Assembly (NCBI RefSeq): GCF_022601675.1
Contig: NZ_JAKVIL010000001.1
Span: 248,001-312,000, forward strand
From: Ancylobacter gelatini
Lineage (GTDB): Bacteria; Pseudomonadota; Alphaproteobacteria; Rhizobiales; Xanthobacteraceae
Length of the DNA stretch: 64,000 bases
Direction of reading: 5' to 3'
Position numbers and translations under genes: made by a program. The number at the start of each line of letters is the position of its first letter. Positions within the stretch are counted from its first letter, which is position 1. The notes below the pieces were generated by a model that searched no databases, was not told the origin of the DNA, and worked only from the letters and a program-made list of their open reading frames with translations. Positions 52,617 to 64,000 of this stretch are shown here, in pieces.

Positions 52617-53527
52617 ACGACGAACACACCGAAACCCGCTGCGGCTTCGTCGCCCTGATCGGCGCGCCCAATGCCGGCAAGTCGACCCTGACCAATGCGC
52701 TCGTCGGCACCAAGGTGTCGATCGTCTCGCACAAGGTGCAGACCACGCGCTCGCTGGTGCGCGGTATCGCGCTTGAGGGGGCGACGCAGATCGTGCTGGT
52801 CGACACGCCCGGTATCTTCGCGCCCAAGCGCCGGCTTGAGAAAGCCATGGTGCGCTCGGCCTGGGGCGGAGCGGGGGACGCCGACGCCGTGGTGCTGCTG
52901 ATCGACGCGCGGGTCGGCCTTACCGAGGAGGTCGAGGCGATCCTGCGCGGCCTGAACGAGGTAAAGCGCCCGCGCGCGGTCGTGCTCAACAAGATCGACC
53001 TGATGAAGCGCGAGAGCCTGCTCGGCCTTGCCGCCCAGGTCGCCGAGCGCATCAGCTTCGACCGGCTGTTCATGATTTCCGCGCTGGCGGGCGACGGCCT
53101 CGCGGAAATGCGCGAATGGCTGGCGCAGACCCTGCCGCTCGGCCCGTGGCTCTACCCGGAAGACCAGATTTCCGACGCGCCGATGCGCATGCTCGCCGCC
53201 GAGATCACCCGTGAGAAGCTGTTCCACCGTCTGCACGAGGAACTGCCCTACCGCTCCACGGTGGAGACCGATAGCTGGCAGGAGCGCAAGGATGGCTCGG
53301 TACGTATCGAGCAGACCATCTTCGTCGAGCGCGAGAGCCAGCGGAAGATCGTGCTCGGCAAGGGCGGCGATACCATCAAGGCGATCTCCACCAGCGCGCG
53401 CAAGGAACTGGCAGACATACTCGAACAGCCGGTGCATCTGTTCCTGTTCGTGAAGGTTCGCGAGAACTGGGCCGACGATCCCGAGCGCTACCGCGAGATG
53501 GGGTTGGAATTTCCCAGCGCGGACTAG
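52613..53527 (+). CDS. era: GTPase Era
   Basis: 304 aa. Binds the 3' end of 16S rRNA during 30S assembly. G1 GAPNAGKSTLTN, G2 region TKVSIVSHKVQTTRS, G3 DTPG, G4 NKID, then the C-terminal KH domain with RKIVLGKGGDTIKAISTSAR. Coupled to rnc by a four-base overlap; recO follows 12 bases later. Confidence 0.97.
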   Translation: MNDEHTETRCGFVALIGAPNAGKSTLTNALVGTKVSIVSHKVQTTRSLVRGIALEGATQIVLVDTPGIFAPKRRLEKAMVRSAWGGAGDADAVVLLIDARVGLTEEVEAILRGLNEVKRPRAVVLNKIDLMKRESLLGLAAQVAERISFDRLFMISALAGDGLAEMREWLAQTLPLGPWLYPEDQISDAPMRMLAAEITREKLFHRLHEELPYRSTVETDSWQERKDGSVRIEQTIFVERESQRKIVLGKGGDTIKAISTSARKELADILEQPVHLFLFVKVRENWADDPERYREMGLEFPSAD

Positions 53528-53539
53528 GGTCCTCCCACC

Positions 53540-54271
53540 ATGGAATGGAGCGATGACGGCATCATCCTCGGCGTGCGGCGGCACGGTGAGGCCAACGCCA
53601 TCGTCGAACTCCTCACCAAGGGCCATGGCCGGCATCTCGGCCTCGTGCGTGGTGGCGCCTCGCGCCGGCAGGCGGGCGCGCTTCAGCCGGGAAACGGCGT
53701 GCATGCCCAGTGGCGGGCGCGGCTCGACGGGCATCTGGGCGCCTATACGCTCGAAGTCACGGCATCCCGCGCCGGACAGATGATGGAGCGCGCTCACACC
53801 GCCTTCGCCTTCGCCCATATGAGCGCGCTGCTGCGCATGCTGCCCGAGCGCGACCCCCATCCGGCGCTGCACTGCGTGCTGGATGTCGTGGTGGACCAAC
53901 TCGATGATCCACGCCTCGCCGGGATGGTGGTGGCGCGGTTCGAGTTGATGATGCTGTCGGAACTCGGCTTCGGGCTGGATCTTGAGAGCTGCGCGGCCAC
54001 GGGCGGGCGCAACGATCTGCTTTATGTCTCGCCGAAATCCGGTCGCGCGGTCAGCCGTGATGCTGGCGAGCCATGGCGCGGGCAGTTGCTGAACCTGCCG
54101 TACTTCCTGATCGCCGAAGTGGCGGAGCCTCCGCAGATCGATGACATCCGCGCGGCCTTCGACATGACCGGCCATTTCCTGGCGCGGCGCATCTTCGAGC
54201 CGCGTGGGCTGGCGCTGCCGGATTCCCGCGCCGCGCTGCTCGCTGTGCTGCTGCGCGAACCCGCGCTCTGA
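53540..54271 (+). CDS. recO: DNA repair protein RecO
   Basis: 243 aa. The N-terminal OB fold (MEWSDDGIILGVRRHGEANA; AIVELLTKGHGRHLGLVRGG) and helical C-terminus are typical; it helps load RecA in the RecFOR pathway. The first Cys of the zinc site seen in some RecO proteins is not obvious. The TGA lies in the left arm of a perfect 10-bp inverted repeat that also covers the stop of the convergent gene. Confidence 0.92.
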   Translation: MEWSDDGIILGVRRHGEANAIVELLTKGHGRHLGLVRGGASRRQAGALQPGNGVHAQWRARLDGHLGAYTLEVTASRAGQMMERAHTAFAFAHMSALLRMLPERDPHPALHCVLDVVVDQLDDPRLAGMVVARFELMMLSELGFGLDLESCAATGGRNDLLYVSPKSGRAVSRDAGEPWRGQLLNLPYFLIAEVAEPPQIDDIRAAFDMTGHFLARRIFEPRGLALPDSRAALLAVLLREPAL

Positions 54272-54290
54272 GGCGGGTACGCCTCAGAGC
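54265..54290. terminator. Perfect hairpin covering the stops of recO and the convergent small gene
   Basis: GCTCTGAGGC (54265-54274) pairs perfectly with GCCTCAGAGC (54281-54290) across a six-base loop. It contains the recO TGA on one strand and the TGA of the minus-strand gene on the other. No T tract follows on either side, so it is either a weak bidirectional terminator or a 3'-end processing/stability element. Confidence 0.5.
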
Positions 54291-54571
54291 GGCAGGATGA
54301 AGTTGGGGTCGGCGTAGTAGTTGCCGTTGAACAGATAGCGCTTGCCGACCCACACCATGTTGCAGCGGGGCACCTGCACCACGACCAGCCGGCCGCGCGC
54401 GTCGCGACGAAGCGCGTTCTGCTCACGGCACACGTTCATCCAGGTCACGTCGGTGAGCGGCAGCGTCGCCTCGGGCGTGCCGGCGGTCTGCGCGACCGGG
54501 TGCGCCGCGAGAGCCGTGCTGGTCATGCCGAGGGCGAACAGGGCCGCGTGAAGCATCACGGCGTGTCGCAT
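54284..54571 (-). CDS. Small exported protein of unknown function
   Basis: 95 aa from ATG 54571 with AAGGGAG upstream. The signal peptide MRHAVMLHAALFALGMTSTA ends near LAA. The mature part has two Cys (MNVCREQNALRRD; VPRCNMVWVGKRYL), which could form a disulfide, and an aromatic end (FNGNYYADPNFILPL). No family recognised. Confidence 0.65.
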   Translation of the reverse strand: MRHAVMLHAALFALGMTSTALAAHPVAQTAGTPEATLPLTDVTWMNVCREQNALRRDARGRLVVVQVPRCNMVWVGKRYLFNGNYYADPNFILPL

Positions 54572-54896
54572 TGGCGTTACTCCCTTATGTTTTTTCTGGT
54601 CCGACTTTAGGCAGATGTGACGCGGAAAAGGCAGTTTCGTCTTTGTTTCGGTTTCGCTTCGGATCGCGCCAAACGAAAGCGCGTCATCGAATCCGGAAAA
54701 CGGCGACACTATCGCATTGAAATTGATAATAATTTCGTAGCGTCCTCCGCGACCTGTCCTCTGGAGGAGATGCATCAAAAATTGTGACATAATGCCTCAC
54801 CTCGTGACGGGTCCTGCCTAAAAAGCCATCGGCATGACCGCGGCGATGTGGCGTTCGCGTCTTGTTCCCGTCCCGGCTTCCATGTAGCGAAGGGGA
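54572..54896. other. Intergenic region upstream of parC
   Basis: 325 bases, AT-richer than average around 54700-54790, with a GAAATT-GATAAT-AATTTC inverted repeat at 54719-54736. It probably contains the divergent promoters of parC and the small exported-protein gene. No further gene supported. Confidence 0.4.
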
Positions 54897-57131
54897 ATGG
54901 AGGAAGGACCGATTCCGATGGACGAGGGTTCGATCGAACCGGTGGAGCTGAAGGCGGCGCTCGAGGAGCGCTACCTCGCTTATGCGCTGTCGACCATCAT
55001 GCACCGTGCCCTGCCGGACGCCCGCGACGGGCTGAAGCCGGTGCACCGGCGCATCCTCTACAGCATGCGGCTGCTGCGCCTTGATCCTGGCGGCGGCTTC
55101 CGCAAGTCGGCCAAGATCGTCGGCGACGTGATGGGCTCGTTCCATCCTCACGGCAATGCCGCGATCTACGACGCGATGGTGCGCCTCGCGCAGGATTTCT
55201 CGCAGCGCTATCCGCTGGTCGATGGCCAGGGCAATTTCGGCAATATCGACGGCGATAACGCTGCCGCCGAGCGCTACACCGAAGCGCGCATGACCGAGGT
55301 CGCGAGGCTGATGCTGGACGGCATCGACGAGGACGCGGTGACGTTTCGCCCGAATTATGACGGGCAGAGCGAGGAGCCCGGCGTGCTGCCCGGCGCCTTC
55401 CCGAACCTGCTGGCCAATGGCTCGACCGGTATCGCCGTCGGCATGGCGACCTCGATCCCCCCGCACAATGCGGCCGAGCTGATCGACGCCAGCCTGCACC
55501 TGATCGACCACCCCGAGGCGACCACCGACGACCTGTTGAAATTCGTGCAGGGCCCGGATTTCCCGACCGGCGGGGTGTGCATCGAGAGCCCGGCCTCGAT
55601 GGCCGACGCCTATGCCACCGGCCGCGGCGGCTTCCGCCTGCGCGCGCGCTGGCACAAGGAAGAGACCGGGCGCGGCACCTATGTCGTGGTGGTGACGGAG
55701 ATTCCCTACACCGTCGCCAAGTCGCGGCTGATCGAGAAGATCGCCGACCTGCTTAACGAGAAGAAGCTGCCGCTACTCGGCGATGTGCGCGATGAATCGG
55801 CCGAGGACGTGCGCCTCGTGCTTGAGCCGCGCGCGCGGAACGTCGATGCCGAGCTGATGATGGAGAGCCTGTTCAAGCTCACCGAGCTCGAAATCCGCTT
55901 CCCGCTCAACATGAACGTGCTGGTCGGCGGGCTGGTGCCGAAGGTGGTGAGCCTTGGCGAGGCGCTGCGCGAATGGCTGGGCCACCGGCGCGACGTGTTG
56001 CTGCGTCGCTCGCGGTTCCGGCTGAAGCAGATCGAGCACCGCCTCGAGGTGCTGGGCGGCTACCTGATCGCCTATCTCAACCTCGACGAGGTGATCCGCA
56101 TCATCCGCGAGGAGGATGAGCCCAAGCCTGTGCTCATGGCGCGGTTCGAACTTACCGACGTGCAGGCCGAAGCGATCCTCAACATGCGCTTGCGCTCCTT
56201 GCGCAGGCTTGAGGAGTTCGAGATCCGCAAGGAGCATGACGCGCTCTCCGCCGAGAAGAGCGAGATCGAGGCACTGCTGGGCTCGGAAGCCAAGCAGTGG
56301 AAGACCGTCGGCTGGCAGCTCTCCGAGATGCGCAAGGTGTTTGGTCCCGACACCGCGATCGGCAAGCGCCGCACCAGCTTCGGCGAGGCCGGCAACCATG
56401 ACGCGACCGCGGTGAGCGAGGCGCTGGTCGAGCGCGAGCCGATCACGGTCGTGATGTCGGAAAAGGGCTGGATTCGCGCTCTCAAGGGCCATGTCGCAGA
56501 CCTGTCCAGCCTCGCCTTCAAGGGCGACGATTCCCTGAAGCTCAGCTTCTTCGCCGAGACCACCTCGAAGCTGCTGGTGTTCGCCACCAATGGCCGCTTC
56601 TACACTCTCGAAGCCTCGAAGCTGCCCGGCGGACGCGGCCATGGCGAGCCGCTGCGCCTGTCGATCGACCTCGAACAGGAGGCCGATATCGTCGACGTGC
56701 TGCCCTATCAGGGCGGGCGGAAGCTGCTGGTGGCGGCGAAGGAGGGGCGCGGCTTCCTCGTTTCCGAGGATGAGTGCCTCGCCAACACCCGCAAGGGCAA
56801 GCAGGTGCTCGGCGTCGACGCGCAGGACGCGTTCCGCGTGGTGCCGGCGGTCGGCGACACGGTGGCGGTGATCGGCGAGAACCGCAAGCTGCTGGTGTTC
56901 CCGCTGGTTCAGGTGCCGGAAATGGTGCGTGGGCGCGGCGTGCGGTTGCAGCGCTACAAGGACGGCCTGATGTCGGACGTAAAGGTGTTCACCGCCGCCG
57001 ACGGCCTGACCTGGACTGACACCTCGAAGCGCAACTGGACGGTGAACGACCTCACCGAATGGCGCGGCGAGCGCGCCACCGCCGGCCGCCTCCCGCCCAA
57101 GGGCTTCCCGAGGAACAACAGGTTCAGCTGA
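54897..57131 (+). CDS. parC: DNA topoisomerase IV subunit A
   Basis: 744 aa. Decatenates chromosomes with ParE. N-terminal winged helix and tower: [29 protein letters not shown], and catalytic Tyr127 in [17 protein letters not shown]-terminal beta-pinwheel with blades such as [20 protein letters not shown]. The quinolone-site Ser80 of E. coli is replaced by Ala88 ([10 protein letters not shown]). ATG 54897 has GAAGGGGA; ATG 54918 with GGAGGAAGGA is an equally plausible start. Convergent with bpt, 3-base gap. Confidence 0.95.
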   Translation: MEEGPIPMDEGSIEPVELKAALEERYLAYALSTIMHRALPDARDGLKPVHRRILYSMRLLRLDPGGGFRKSAKIVGDVMGSFHPHGNAAIYDAMVRLAQDFSQRYPLVDGQGNFGNIDGDNAAAERYTEARMTEVARLMLDGIDEDAVTFRPNYDGQSEEPGVLPGAFPNLLANGSTGIAVGMATSIPPHNAAELIDASLHLIDHPEATTDDLLKFVQGPDFPTGGVCIESPASMADAYATGRGGFRLRARWHKEETGRGTYVVVVTEIPYTVAKSRLIEKIADLLNEKKLPLLGDVRDESAEDVRLVLEPRARNVDAELMMESLFKLTELEIRFPLNMNVLVGGLVPKVVSLGEALREWLGHRRDVLLRRSRFRLKQIEHRLEVLGGYLIAYLNLDEVIRIIREEDEPKPVLMARFELTDVQAEAILNMRLRSLRRLEEFEIRKEHDALSAEKSEIEALLGSEAKQWKTVGWQLSEMRKVFGPDTAIGKRRTSFGEAGNHDATAVSEALVEREPITVVMSEKGWIRALKGHVADLSSLAFKGDDSLKLSFFAETTSKLLVFATNGRFYTLEASKLPGGRGHGEPLRLSIDLEQEADIVDVLPYQGGRKLLVAAKEGRGFLVSEDECLANTRKGKQVLGVDAQDAFRVVPAVGDTVAVIGENRKLLVFPLVQVPEMVRGRGVRLQRYKDGLMSDVKVFTAADGLTWTDTSKRNWTVNDLTEWRGERATAGRLPPKGFPRNNRFS

Positions 57132-57134
57132 CGC

Positions 57135-57884
57135 CTACCCCTCCACCCGCTCCCAACCGGGCGGGGAGAGGCGTTCCTGGGGCAGGAAGCGGGCCTTGTA
57201 GGCCATCTTCTCGGACCCCTCGACCCAATAGCCGAGATAGACGTAGGGCAGGCCGAGTTGGCGGGCCTTGTCGATGTGGTCGAGGATCATGAACGTGCCG
57301 AGCGAGCGCCCGATATCCTCCGGCTCGTAGAACGAATAGACCATGGAAAGCCCGTCTGCGAGAATATCGCTGAGTGCCACCGCGTGCAGCGCGCCCTGTC
57401 CCCGGCCGGTGATGCCGGTATCGGGTCCGCGCGGACGGTATTCGATCAGCCGCGTGCGGACATGGCTGTCTTCCACCATCATCGCATAGTCGAGTACGCT
57501 CATATCGGCCATGCCGCCATCGCTGTGGCGGCTGTCGAGATAGGCGCGGAACAGCGAATATTGCTCGGCGGTCGGCACCGCGGCGCGCATGTCGCCGATC
57601 AGATCGGCGTTCGCCTTGCGCACCCGCCGGAAGCCGCGCGTCTCGCGGAAATCACTGACGCAGATCCGCACCGAGACGCAGGCCCGGCAATGCTCGCAGG
57701 CCGGGCGATAGGCAATGGACTGGCTGCGGCGGAAGCCGCCATGGGTCAGCACGTCGTTGAGCTGCGTGGCGCGCTCACCGACCAGATGGGTGAACACCTT
57801 CCGCTCCTCGCGGCCCGGCAGATAGGGGCAGGGGGAGGGTGCCGTCAGGTAGAATTGCGGTGTGTCGCGCGGATGTTCGGTCAC
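57135..57884 (-). CDS. bpt: Aspartate/glutamate leucyltransferase (Bpt, formerly arginyltransferase-like)
   Basis: 249 aa, GTG start. It transfers Leu from Leu-tRNA to N-terminal Asp or Glu as the destabilising step of the bacterial N-degron pathway. [20 protein letters not shown] with its Cys, [20 protein letters not shown], and [20 protein letters not shown] with [20 protein letters not shown] are the family blocks. Its partners aat/clpS are not here. Confidence 0.92.
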   Translation of the reverse strand: MTEHPRDTPQFYLTAPSPCPYLPGREERKVFTHLVGERATQLNDVLTHGGFRRSQSIAYRPACEHCRACVSVRICVSDFRETRGFRRVRKANADLIGDMRAAVPTAEQYSLFRAYLDSRHSDGGMADMSVLDYAMMVEDSHVRTRLIEYRPRGPDTGITGRGQGALHAVALSDILADGLSMVYSFYEPEDIGRSLGTFMILDHIDKARQLGLPYVYLGYWVEGSEKMAYKARFLPQERLSPPGWERVEG

Positions 57885-57989
57885 GGCCGTCTGTGAGTTT
57901 GACTGACATCAGGATTGCGCGCGGCGGCCTCCGCGTCAAAGCTTCTTGCGGGCCTGCCGGACAAAAAATGCCCCCGGTCGGCCCGCTGT

Positions 57990-58514
57990 TCAGCGGTAGC
58001 GGCGCAGCGTGTTCGCGCGGACCTCGGTATTCGTGACGACCGTGCCGATGATCAGGTCGTGCGGCAGCCGCCTGCGGCCGTTGAATAGCCCGACCAGCAG
58101 CACCAGCGGCGTCAGCACGCTCATGAACACCCAGAACAGCACCACGCTCAGCACGGCGAGCAGCGCGTTCATCGGCGGTCCGTCCCATTGGCGCATCTCG
58201 ATCTCCATCATGCGCATGCCGATGGTTGCCGAATGCGGGCCGCCGAGCGTCAGGCCGCTATAGGCCACGGCCCAGATCACGAAGGCCGGGCTCAGAAGCC
58301 CGAACAGAAGCCAGCCGAAGCCGAAGGTGACGATGCCGAACACCAGGATGAAGAGGGCGGCCAGCCCCACCGGGACGCAGATGATCACCGCGTCGACAAT
58401 GAAGGCAAAGAAGCGCCGCCACAGCACGCCGCGGAAATATTCCGGCTCGGCGACCGGATCGAACGCGTAGACGCGTGGACCGTCCAGATCGTCGAAATGA
58501 TGGGGATTGGACAT
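57990..58514 (-). CDS. RDD family membrane protein
   Basis: 174 aa. Starts MSNPHHFDDLDGPRVYAFDP; the RDD motif region is LWRRFFAFIVDAVIICVPVG (RxxxxxxD). Three or four membrane helices follow, with TIGMRMMEIEMRQWDG in between, typical of RDD proteins. Function unknown; some are Na+/H+ antiporter related. It lies between bpt and the threonine dehydratase gene on the same strand. Confidence 0.85.
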   Translation of the reverse strand: MSNPHHFDDLDGPRVYAFDPVAEPEYFRGVLWRRFFAFIVDAVIICVPVGLAALFILVFGIVTFGFGWLLFGLLSPAFVIWAVAYSGLTLGGPHSATIGMRMMEIEMRQWDGPPMNALLAVLSVVLFWVFMSVLTPLVLLVGLFNGRRRLPHDLIIGTVVTNTEVRANTLRRYR

Positions 58515-58590
58515 GGATGAAGGGGCTCCTCGGCTCCCGCACCAATCTGGGGGCAGGAGCCGATTGTCGCAAGGGTTGCGCTCAAGGGCT

Positions 58591-59820
58591 TCAGGCGCCG
58601 GTCGAATTCCAGTCGATGCGCACCACGTCCATGCCGTCCTCGATCAGGGCCTTGTGGACCTGATCGGCATGGGCGCGGTCGCGGGTCTCGACCGTGACGT
58701 CGAGCCGGGCGCCCTTGGCGTGCACGTCGAGGAAATGGCGCTTGTGCTCCACTTCCAGGATGTTGGCGCCCAGGCTGCCGAGCAGGCTGGAGATGATGCC
58801 GAGTTCGCCGGGGCGGTCCAGCATCGAGAAGCGGAACGAGACGATGCGCTCCTCGCGCTCCAGTTCGCGCAGCATGATCGAGGCGACGATGCGCGGGTCG
58901 ATATTGCCGCCGGAGACCACGAGGCCGACATTGCGGCCGCGATAGCGGTCAGGATCGGCCAGAACGGCGGCGAGACCGGCGGCGCCGGCGCCCTCGGCGA
59001 GCGTTTTCTGCTGGGTCAGGAACAGGTTCACCGCGCGCTCGAAAGTCGGCTCGTCGATGAGCACGACATCGGACACCAGCGCGGAGACAATCTCCCGCGT
59101 CAGCGCGCCGACATTCTTCACCGCGATGCCTTCCGCCAGCGTCGCGCCCTCGCAGGGGCGGTTCTCCTGATGCAGCGCGTTCCACATCGAGGGATAGAGC
59201 GTGGTCTCGACGCCGACGATCTCGATATCGGGGCGCATGTGGCGGGCGGCCGTGGCGATGCCGGAGATGAGGCCGCCGCCGCCGACCGGGATCACCAGCA
59301 CGTCGAGGTCCGGCGCATCCTCAAGCATCTCGAAGCCGATCGAGCCCTGGCCGGCAATGACATGGGCGTCGTCATAGGGATGCACCCAGACCTGCCCCTC
59401 TTCCTTGGCGATGCGGTCGGCCTCCTCGGAGGCGTCGCCCACGGATTCGCCGTGCAACACCACCCGAGCGCCATGAGCCTCGGTGGCGGCGACCTTCACG
59501 ATCGGGGTGTGCTTGGGCATCACGATGGTGGCGCGGATGCCGAGCCGGGCGGCGTGGTAGGCCACCGCCTGCGCATGGTTGCCGGCGGACATGGCGACCA
59601 CGCCGCGCGCGCGCTCCTCGGGTGACAGGCTGGCGAGCTTCACCAGCGCGCCGCGCTCCTTGAAGCTGGCAGTGACCTGGAGGTTCTCGTATTTCACGAA
59701 GATGTGTGCGCCCGTAATCGCCGAGAGGCGCGGCGCCGGCAGCGTGGGCGTGCGCAGCACCGCGCCGGTCAGCACATGGCGGGCGCTAGCGACATCGGCG
59801 GGAGTAACGGGCAGGGACAT
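58591..59820 (-). CDS. ilvA: Threonine ammonia-lyase
   Basis: 409 aa PLP enzyme. It deaminates threonine to 2-oxobutyrate for isoleucine synthesis. PLP Lys in VKYENLQVTASFKERGALVK, phosphate loop VIPVGGGGLISGIATA, and the C-terminal regulatory region with a single ACT-like domain (FRFSMLDRPGELGIISSLLG). The length and single ACT match the shorter alphaproteobacterial type (tdcB/ilvA boundary), so allosteric control by isoleucine is uncertain. Eight bases after the LivH-type permease gene. Confidence 0.9.
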   Translation of the reverse strand: MSLPVTPADVASARHVLTGAVLRTPTLPAPRLSAITGAHIFVKYENLQVTASFKERGALVKLASLSPEERARGVVAMSAGNHAQAVAYHAARLGIRATIVMPKHTPIVKVAATEAHGARVVLHGESVGDASEEADRIAKEEGQVWVHPYDDAHVIAGQGSIGFEMLEDAPDLDVLVIPVGGGGLISGIATAARHMRPDIEIVGVETTLYPSMWNALHQENRPCEGATLAEGIAVKNVGALTREIVSALVSDVVLIDEPTFERAVNLFLTQQKTLAEGAGAAGLAAVLADPDRYRGRNVGLVVSGGNIDPRIVASIMLRELEREERIVSFRFSMLDRPGELGIISSLLGSLGANILEVEHKRHFLDVHAKGARLDVTVETRDRAHADQVHKALIEDGMDVVRIDWNSTGA

Positions 59821-59828
59821 CGGAATTC

Positions 59829-61157
59829 TCAGAATTCTCGCGGCGAGGGCGCCGCGCGCTGGAGGAGCCCACCGGGCCGCAGCACGAGAAATGCCGCCAG
59901 GAGGGAATAGATCACCACGTCGCGATACACGATATTGAAGCTGCCCGACCAGAGCGCTTCGATGCCGGCGACGACGGCCGCGCCCACAAAAGCGCCCGGC
60001 ACGGAGCCAATGCCGCCGATCACCGCCGAAATCAAGGCTTTGAGCGTGACGGCCAGCCCGTCGCCGGGCTGAACGGTGCCATAGGCCAGAACCATGACCG
60101 TGCCTGCCAGCCCGGCGCAGGCGCCTGCAAGCGCGAAGGTGAAGCCGCGGAGCGCCGGCACCGGCACGCCGAGCAGAGCGGCCATCAGCGGGTCCTGCGC
60201 ATAGGCCCGCCACGCCCGGCCGAACCGGGTGAAGGCCATAAGGCCGAGCAGGGTGGAGACGGCAGTGAAGCACAGGCCGGCGGCCAGCATCTGCGCCGGC
60301 GTGGTGGTGACGAGGAATTGGCCGTCATCGGCCAGCAACAGGCTGCGGTTGAGAAGCGGCGGCAGCCAGTTTTCGCGCTGTGGCTCGGTGATGCGCAGGG
60401 CTTCCGCCAGCACGATCGACAAGGCCAGAGTGGCGACAAGCGCCGCTGTCGGCGAGATTGTTCGGCGCGCCAGCGGGAGGATGATCAGCCGCCCGGTGAC
60501 CCAGTTCAACAGGGCCGCGCTCGCGACGCCGACGCCGAGCGCGGCAGCGAGCAGCGGGCCGTCAAGCCGCATGAAGGACCCGGCAATGCCCGCCGCCACC
60601 AGCATGCCGACACCGCCAAACACGCCGATCTCGCCAAAGGCGAGATTGATGCGCCCGGTGAGGCCGAACACCAGAGAGAAGCTGGTGGCGATCAGCCCAT
60701 AAATGCCGGCGCTCACCACGCCGTTCAGCCCTTGCTGCAACCAATAGGCGGAGCCTGCGGGAAGCGTGAGCAGAGGTGGCTTGTCGCGAGGCTCGGGCGG
60801 TGATTTGTCCAGCCACCACCGCTTGAGAATGAGCAGCTTGATGCCGCTGAGCGGGCCGCGATCGGTGTCGATCGCGGTCAGGTTGAAACGGGGCAGGCCG
60901 GTTTGCCCGCCGAAGGAGCAGATCAGCCAGTGCGGGTGAAGATTGCCGCTCGACCCGCGCGCCCGGTAGGTCAGCTTCATGGCATTGGCCGCGCCGGGAA
61001 TCGGTGAGAGCACCGTCTCCCGAATTTCCGTGCCGTCCGGGTGGAGAGCGGGCGCGACAGCGCGGCAGATCCGTGCCTGATCGGCATCAATCACCGAGCC
61101 GCAGCCGACGAGGCAGAAAGCGGCAAGGGCCAGCACCACGGCGGCGAGAGCGCGCAT
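59829..61157 (-). CDS. LivH-type branched-chain ABC permease with lipoprotein-like N-terminal domain
   Basis: 442 aa. Residues about 140-430 are a LivH/UrtB permease: SAGIYGLIATSFSLVFGLTG, RINLAFGEIGVFGGVG, FTRFGRAWRAYAQDPLMAAL and the VIGGIGSVPGAFVGAAVVAG loop. The first 19 residues are a lipoprotein signal with lipobox LVGC (Cys19), followed by about 110 hydrophilic residues (RICRAVAPALHPDGTEIRET) absent from ordinary LivH. No LivM, ATPase or binding-protein gene lies nearby; it sits between hemB and ilvA on the same strand. Start ATG 61157. Confidence 0.75.
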   Translation of the reverse strand: MRALAAVVLALAAFCLVGCGSVIDADQARICRAVAPALHPDGTEIRETVLSPIPGAANAMKLTYRARGSSGNLHPHWLICSFGGQTGLPRFNLTAIDTDRGPLSGIKLLILKRWWLDKSPPEPRDKPPLLTLPAGSAYWLQQGLNGVVSAGIYGLIATSFSLVFGLTGRINLAFGEIGVFGGVGMLVAAGIAGSFMRLDGPLLAAALGVGVASAALLNWVTGRLIILPLARRTISPTAALVATLALSIVLAEALRITEPQRENWLPPLLNRSLLLADDGQFLVTTTPAQMLAAGLCFTAVSTLLGLMAFTRFGRAWRAYAQDPLMAALLGVPVPALRGFTFALAGACAGLAGTVMVLAYGTVQPGDGLAVTLKALISAVIGGIGSVPGAFVGAAVVAGIEALWSGSFNIVYRDVVIYSLLAAFLVLRPGGLLQRAAPSPREF

Positions 61158-61199
61158 CCGGCCTCACATCCGCGGCGAGCCCGCCGGCCCGCCGCCCGA

Positions 61200-63951
<2,752 letters not shown>

Positions 63952-63974
63952 GCCGAGAGGCGCGCGAGCGGATG

Positions 63975-63996
63975 TTAAGTCCTTGTAAGGCATAAG
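63975..63996. promoter_or_regulatory. Imperfect palindrome downstream of the DUF6163-like gene
   Basis: TTAAGTCCTT-GT-AAGGCATAAG has a perfect CCTT/AAGG core (63981-63984 and 63987-63990) and partly matching arms. It lies in an AT-rich patch at the right edge, 24 bases after the last stop, where a promoter of the next gene would be. The arrangement suggests a dimeric regulator site, but the neighbouring gene is outside the window. Confidence 0.35.
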
Positions 63997-64000
63997 GTGT

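Noticed and set aside
52490-54175. A 561-codon minus frame under era and recO
   Set aside because: Both sense genes are unmistakable and the antisense translation has no protein-family character.

Overview
The window is high-GC, densely coded bacterial chromosome. It is consistent with an alphaproteobacterium of the order Hyphomicrobiales (Rhizobiales), possibly near Xanthobacteraceae (Ancylobacter/Starkeya type). The support is gene content and order: cold-shock double-domain protein, DUF192, tRNA-Pro and an NDUFS4-like complex I subunit; dapA-smpB; rpoZ-rsh; pyrE-pdxJ-acpS-lepB-rnc-era-recO-parC; bpt; hemB; plus a single bifunctional Rsh and an Irr-like promoter element. The family-level placement is inference, as no 16S or phylogeny is available.

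Layout. 1-6.4 kb (minus strand) is an iron-siderophore locus: ECF sigma factor fecI, anti-sigma fecR, a signal-transducing TonB receptor with an STN domain, periplasmic fhuD and the start of permease fhuB, which runs off the left edge. 6.4-18.7 kb is accessory in character: a DHA2-type MFS exporter, an SDR/LysR divergent pair, a Tat-exported zinc acylase-like protein, pirin, a LysR/isochorismatase divergent pair, MscS, YciI, the DNA-protein crosslink sensor YedK, small membrane proteins and two decayed gene remnants. 18.0-24.4 kb is a GntR-controlled peptide/nickel-type ABC importer (substrate-binding protein, two permeases, fused double ATPase) with a long hairpin between the binding protein and the permeases.

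24.4-33 kb holds an unknown protein, a TehA-like channel, a sirtuin, glyoxalase I, tRNA-Glu with a serine-recombinase remnant running into it, the cspA-like/DUF192 pair, a glycosyltransferase of probable foreign origin, tRNA-Pro, a complex I subunit and tRNA-Arg. A lipoprotein and a membrane-tailed nucleoside deoxyribosyltransferase follow.

33-64 kb is mostly core genome: M29 aminopeptidase; a four-repeat BON-like/OmpA-like envelope protein followed by two translationally coupled micro-proteins; soluble lytic transglycosylase; dapA; smpB; divergent efp/epmA; family-5 uracil-DNA glycosylase; NYN nuclease; rpoZ; rsh; pyrE through parC; bpt; RDD protein; threonine dehydratase; an unusual LivH-type permease with a lipoprotein-like N-terminus; hemB; 3-hydroxyisobutyryl-CoA hydrolase; and a DUF6163-like membrane protein.

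I found no CRISPR array, intact transposase, prophage or obvious defence system. The best leads for something undescribed are the BON-repeat protein with its two micro-proteins (35.5-37.9 kb), the membrane-tailed nucleoside deoxyribosyltransferase with its envelope-protein neighbours (32.4-34.0 kb) and the lipoprotein-LivH fusion (59.8-61.2 kb).
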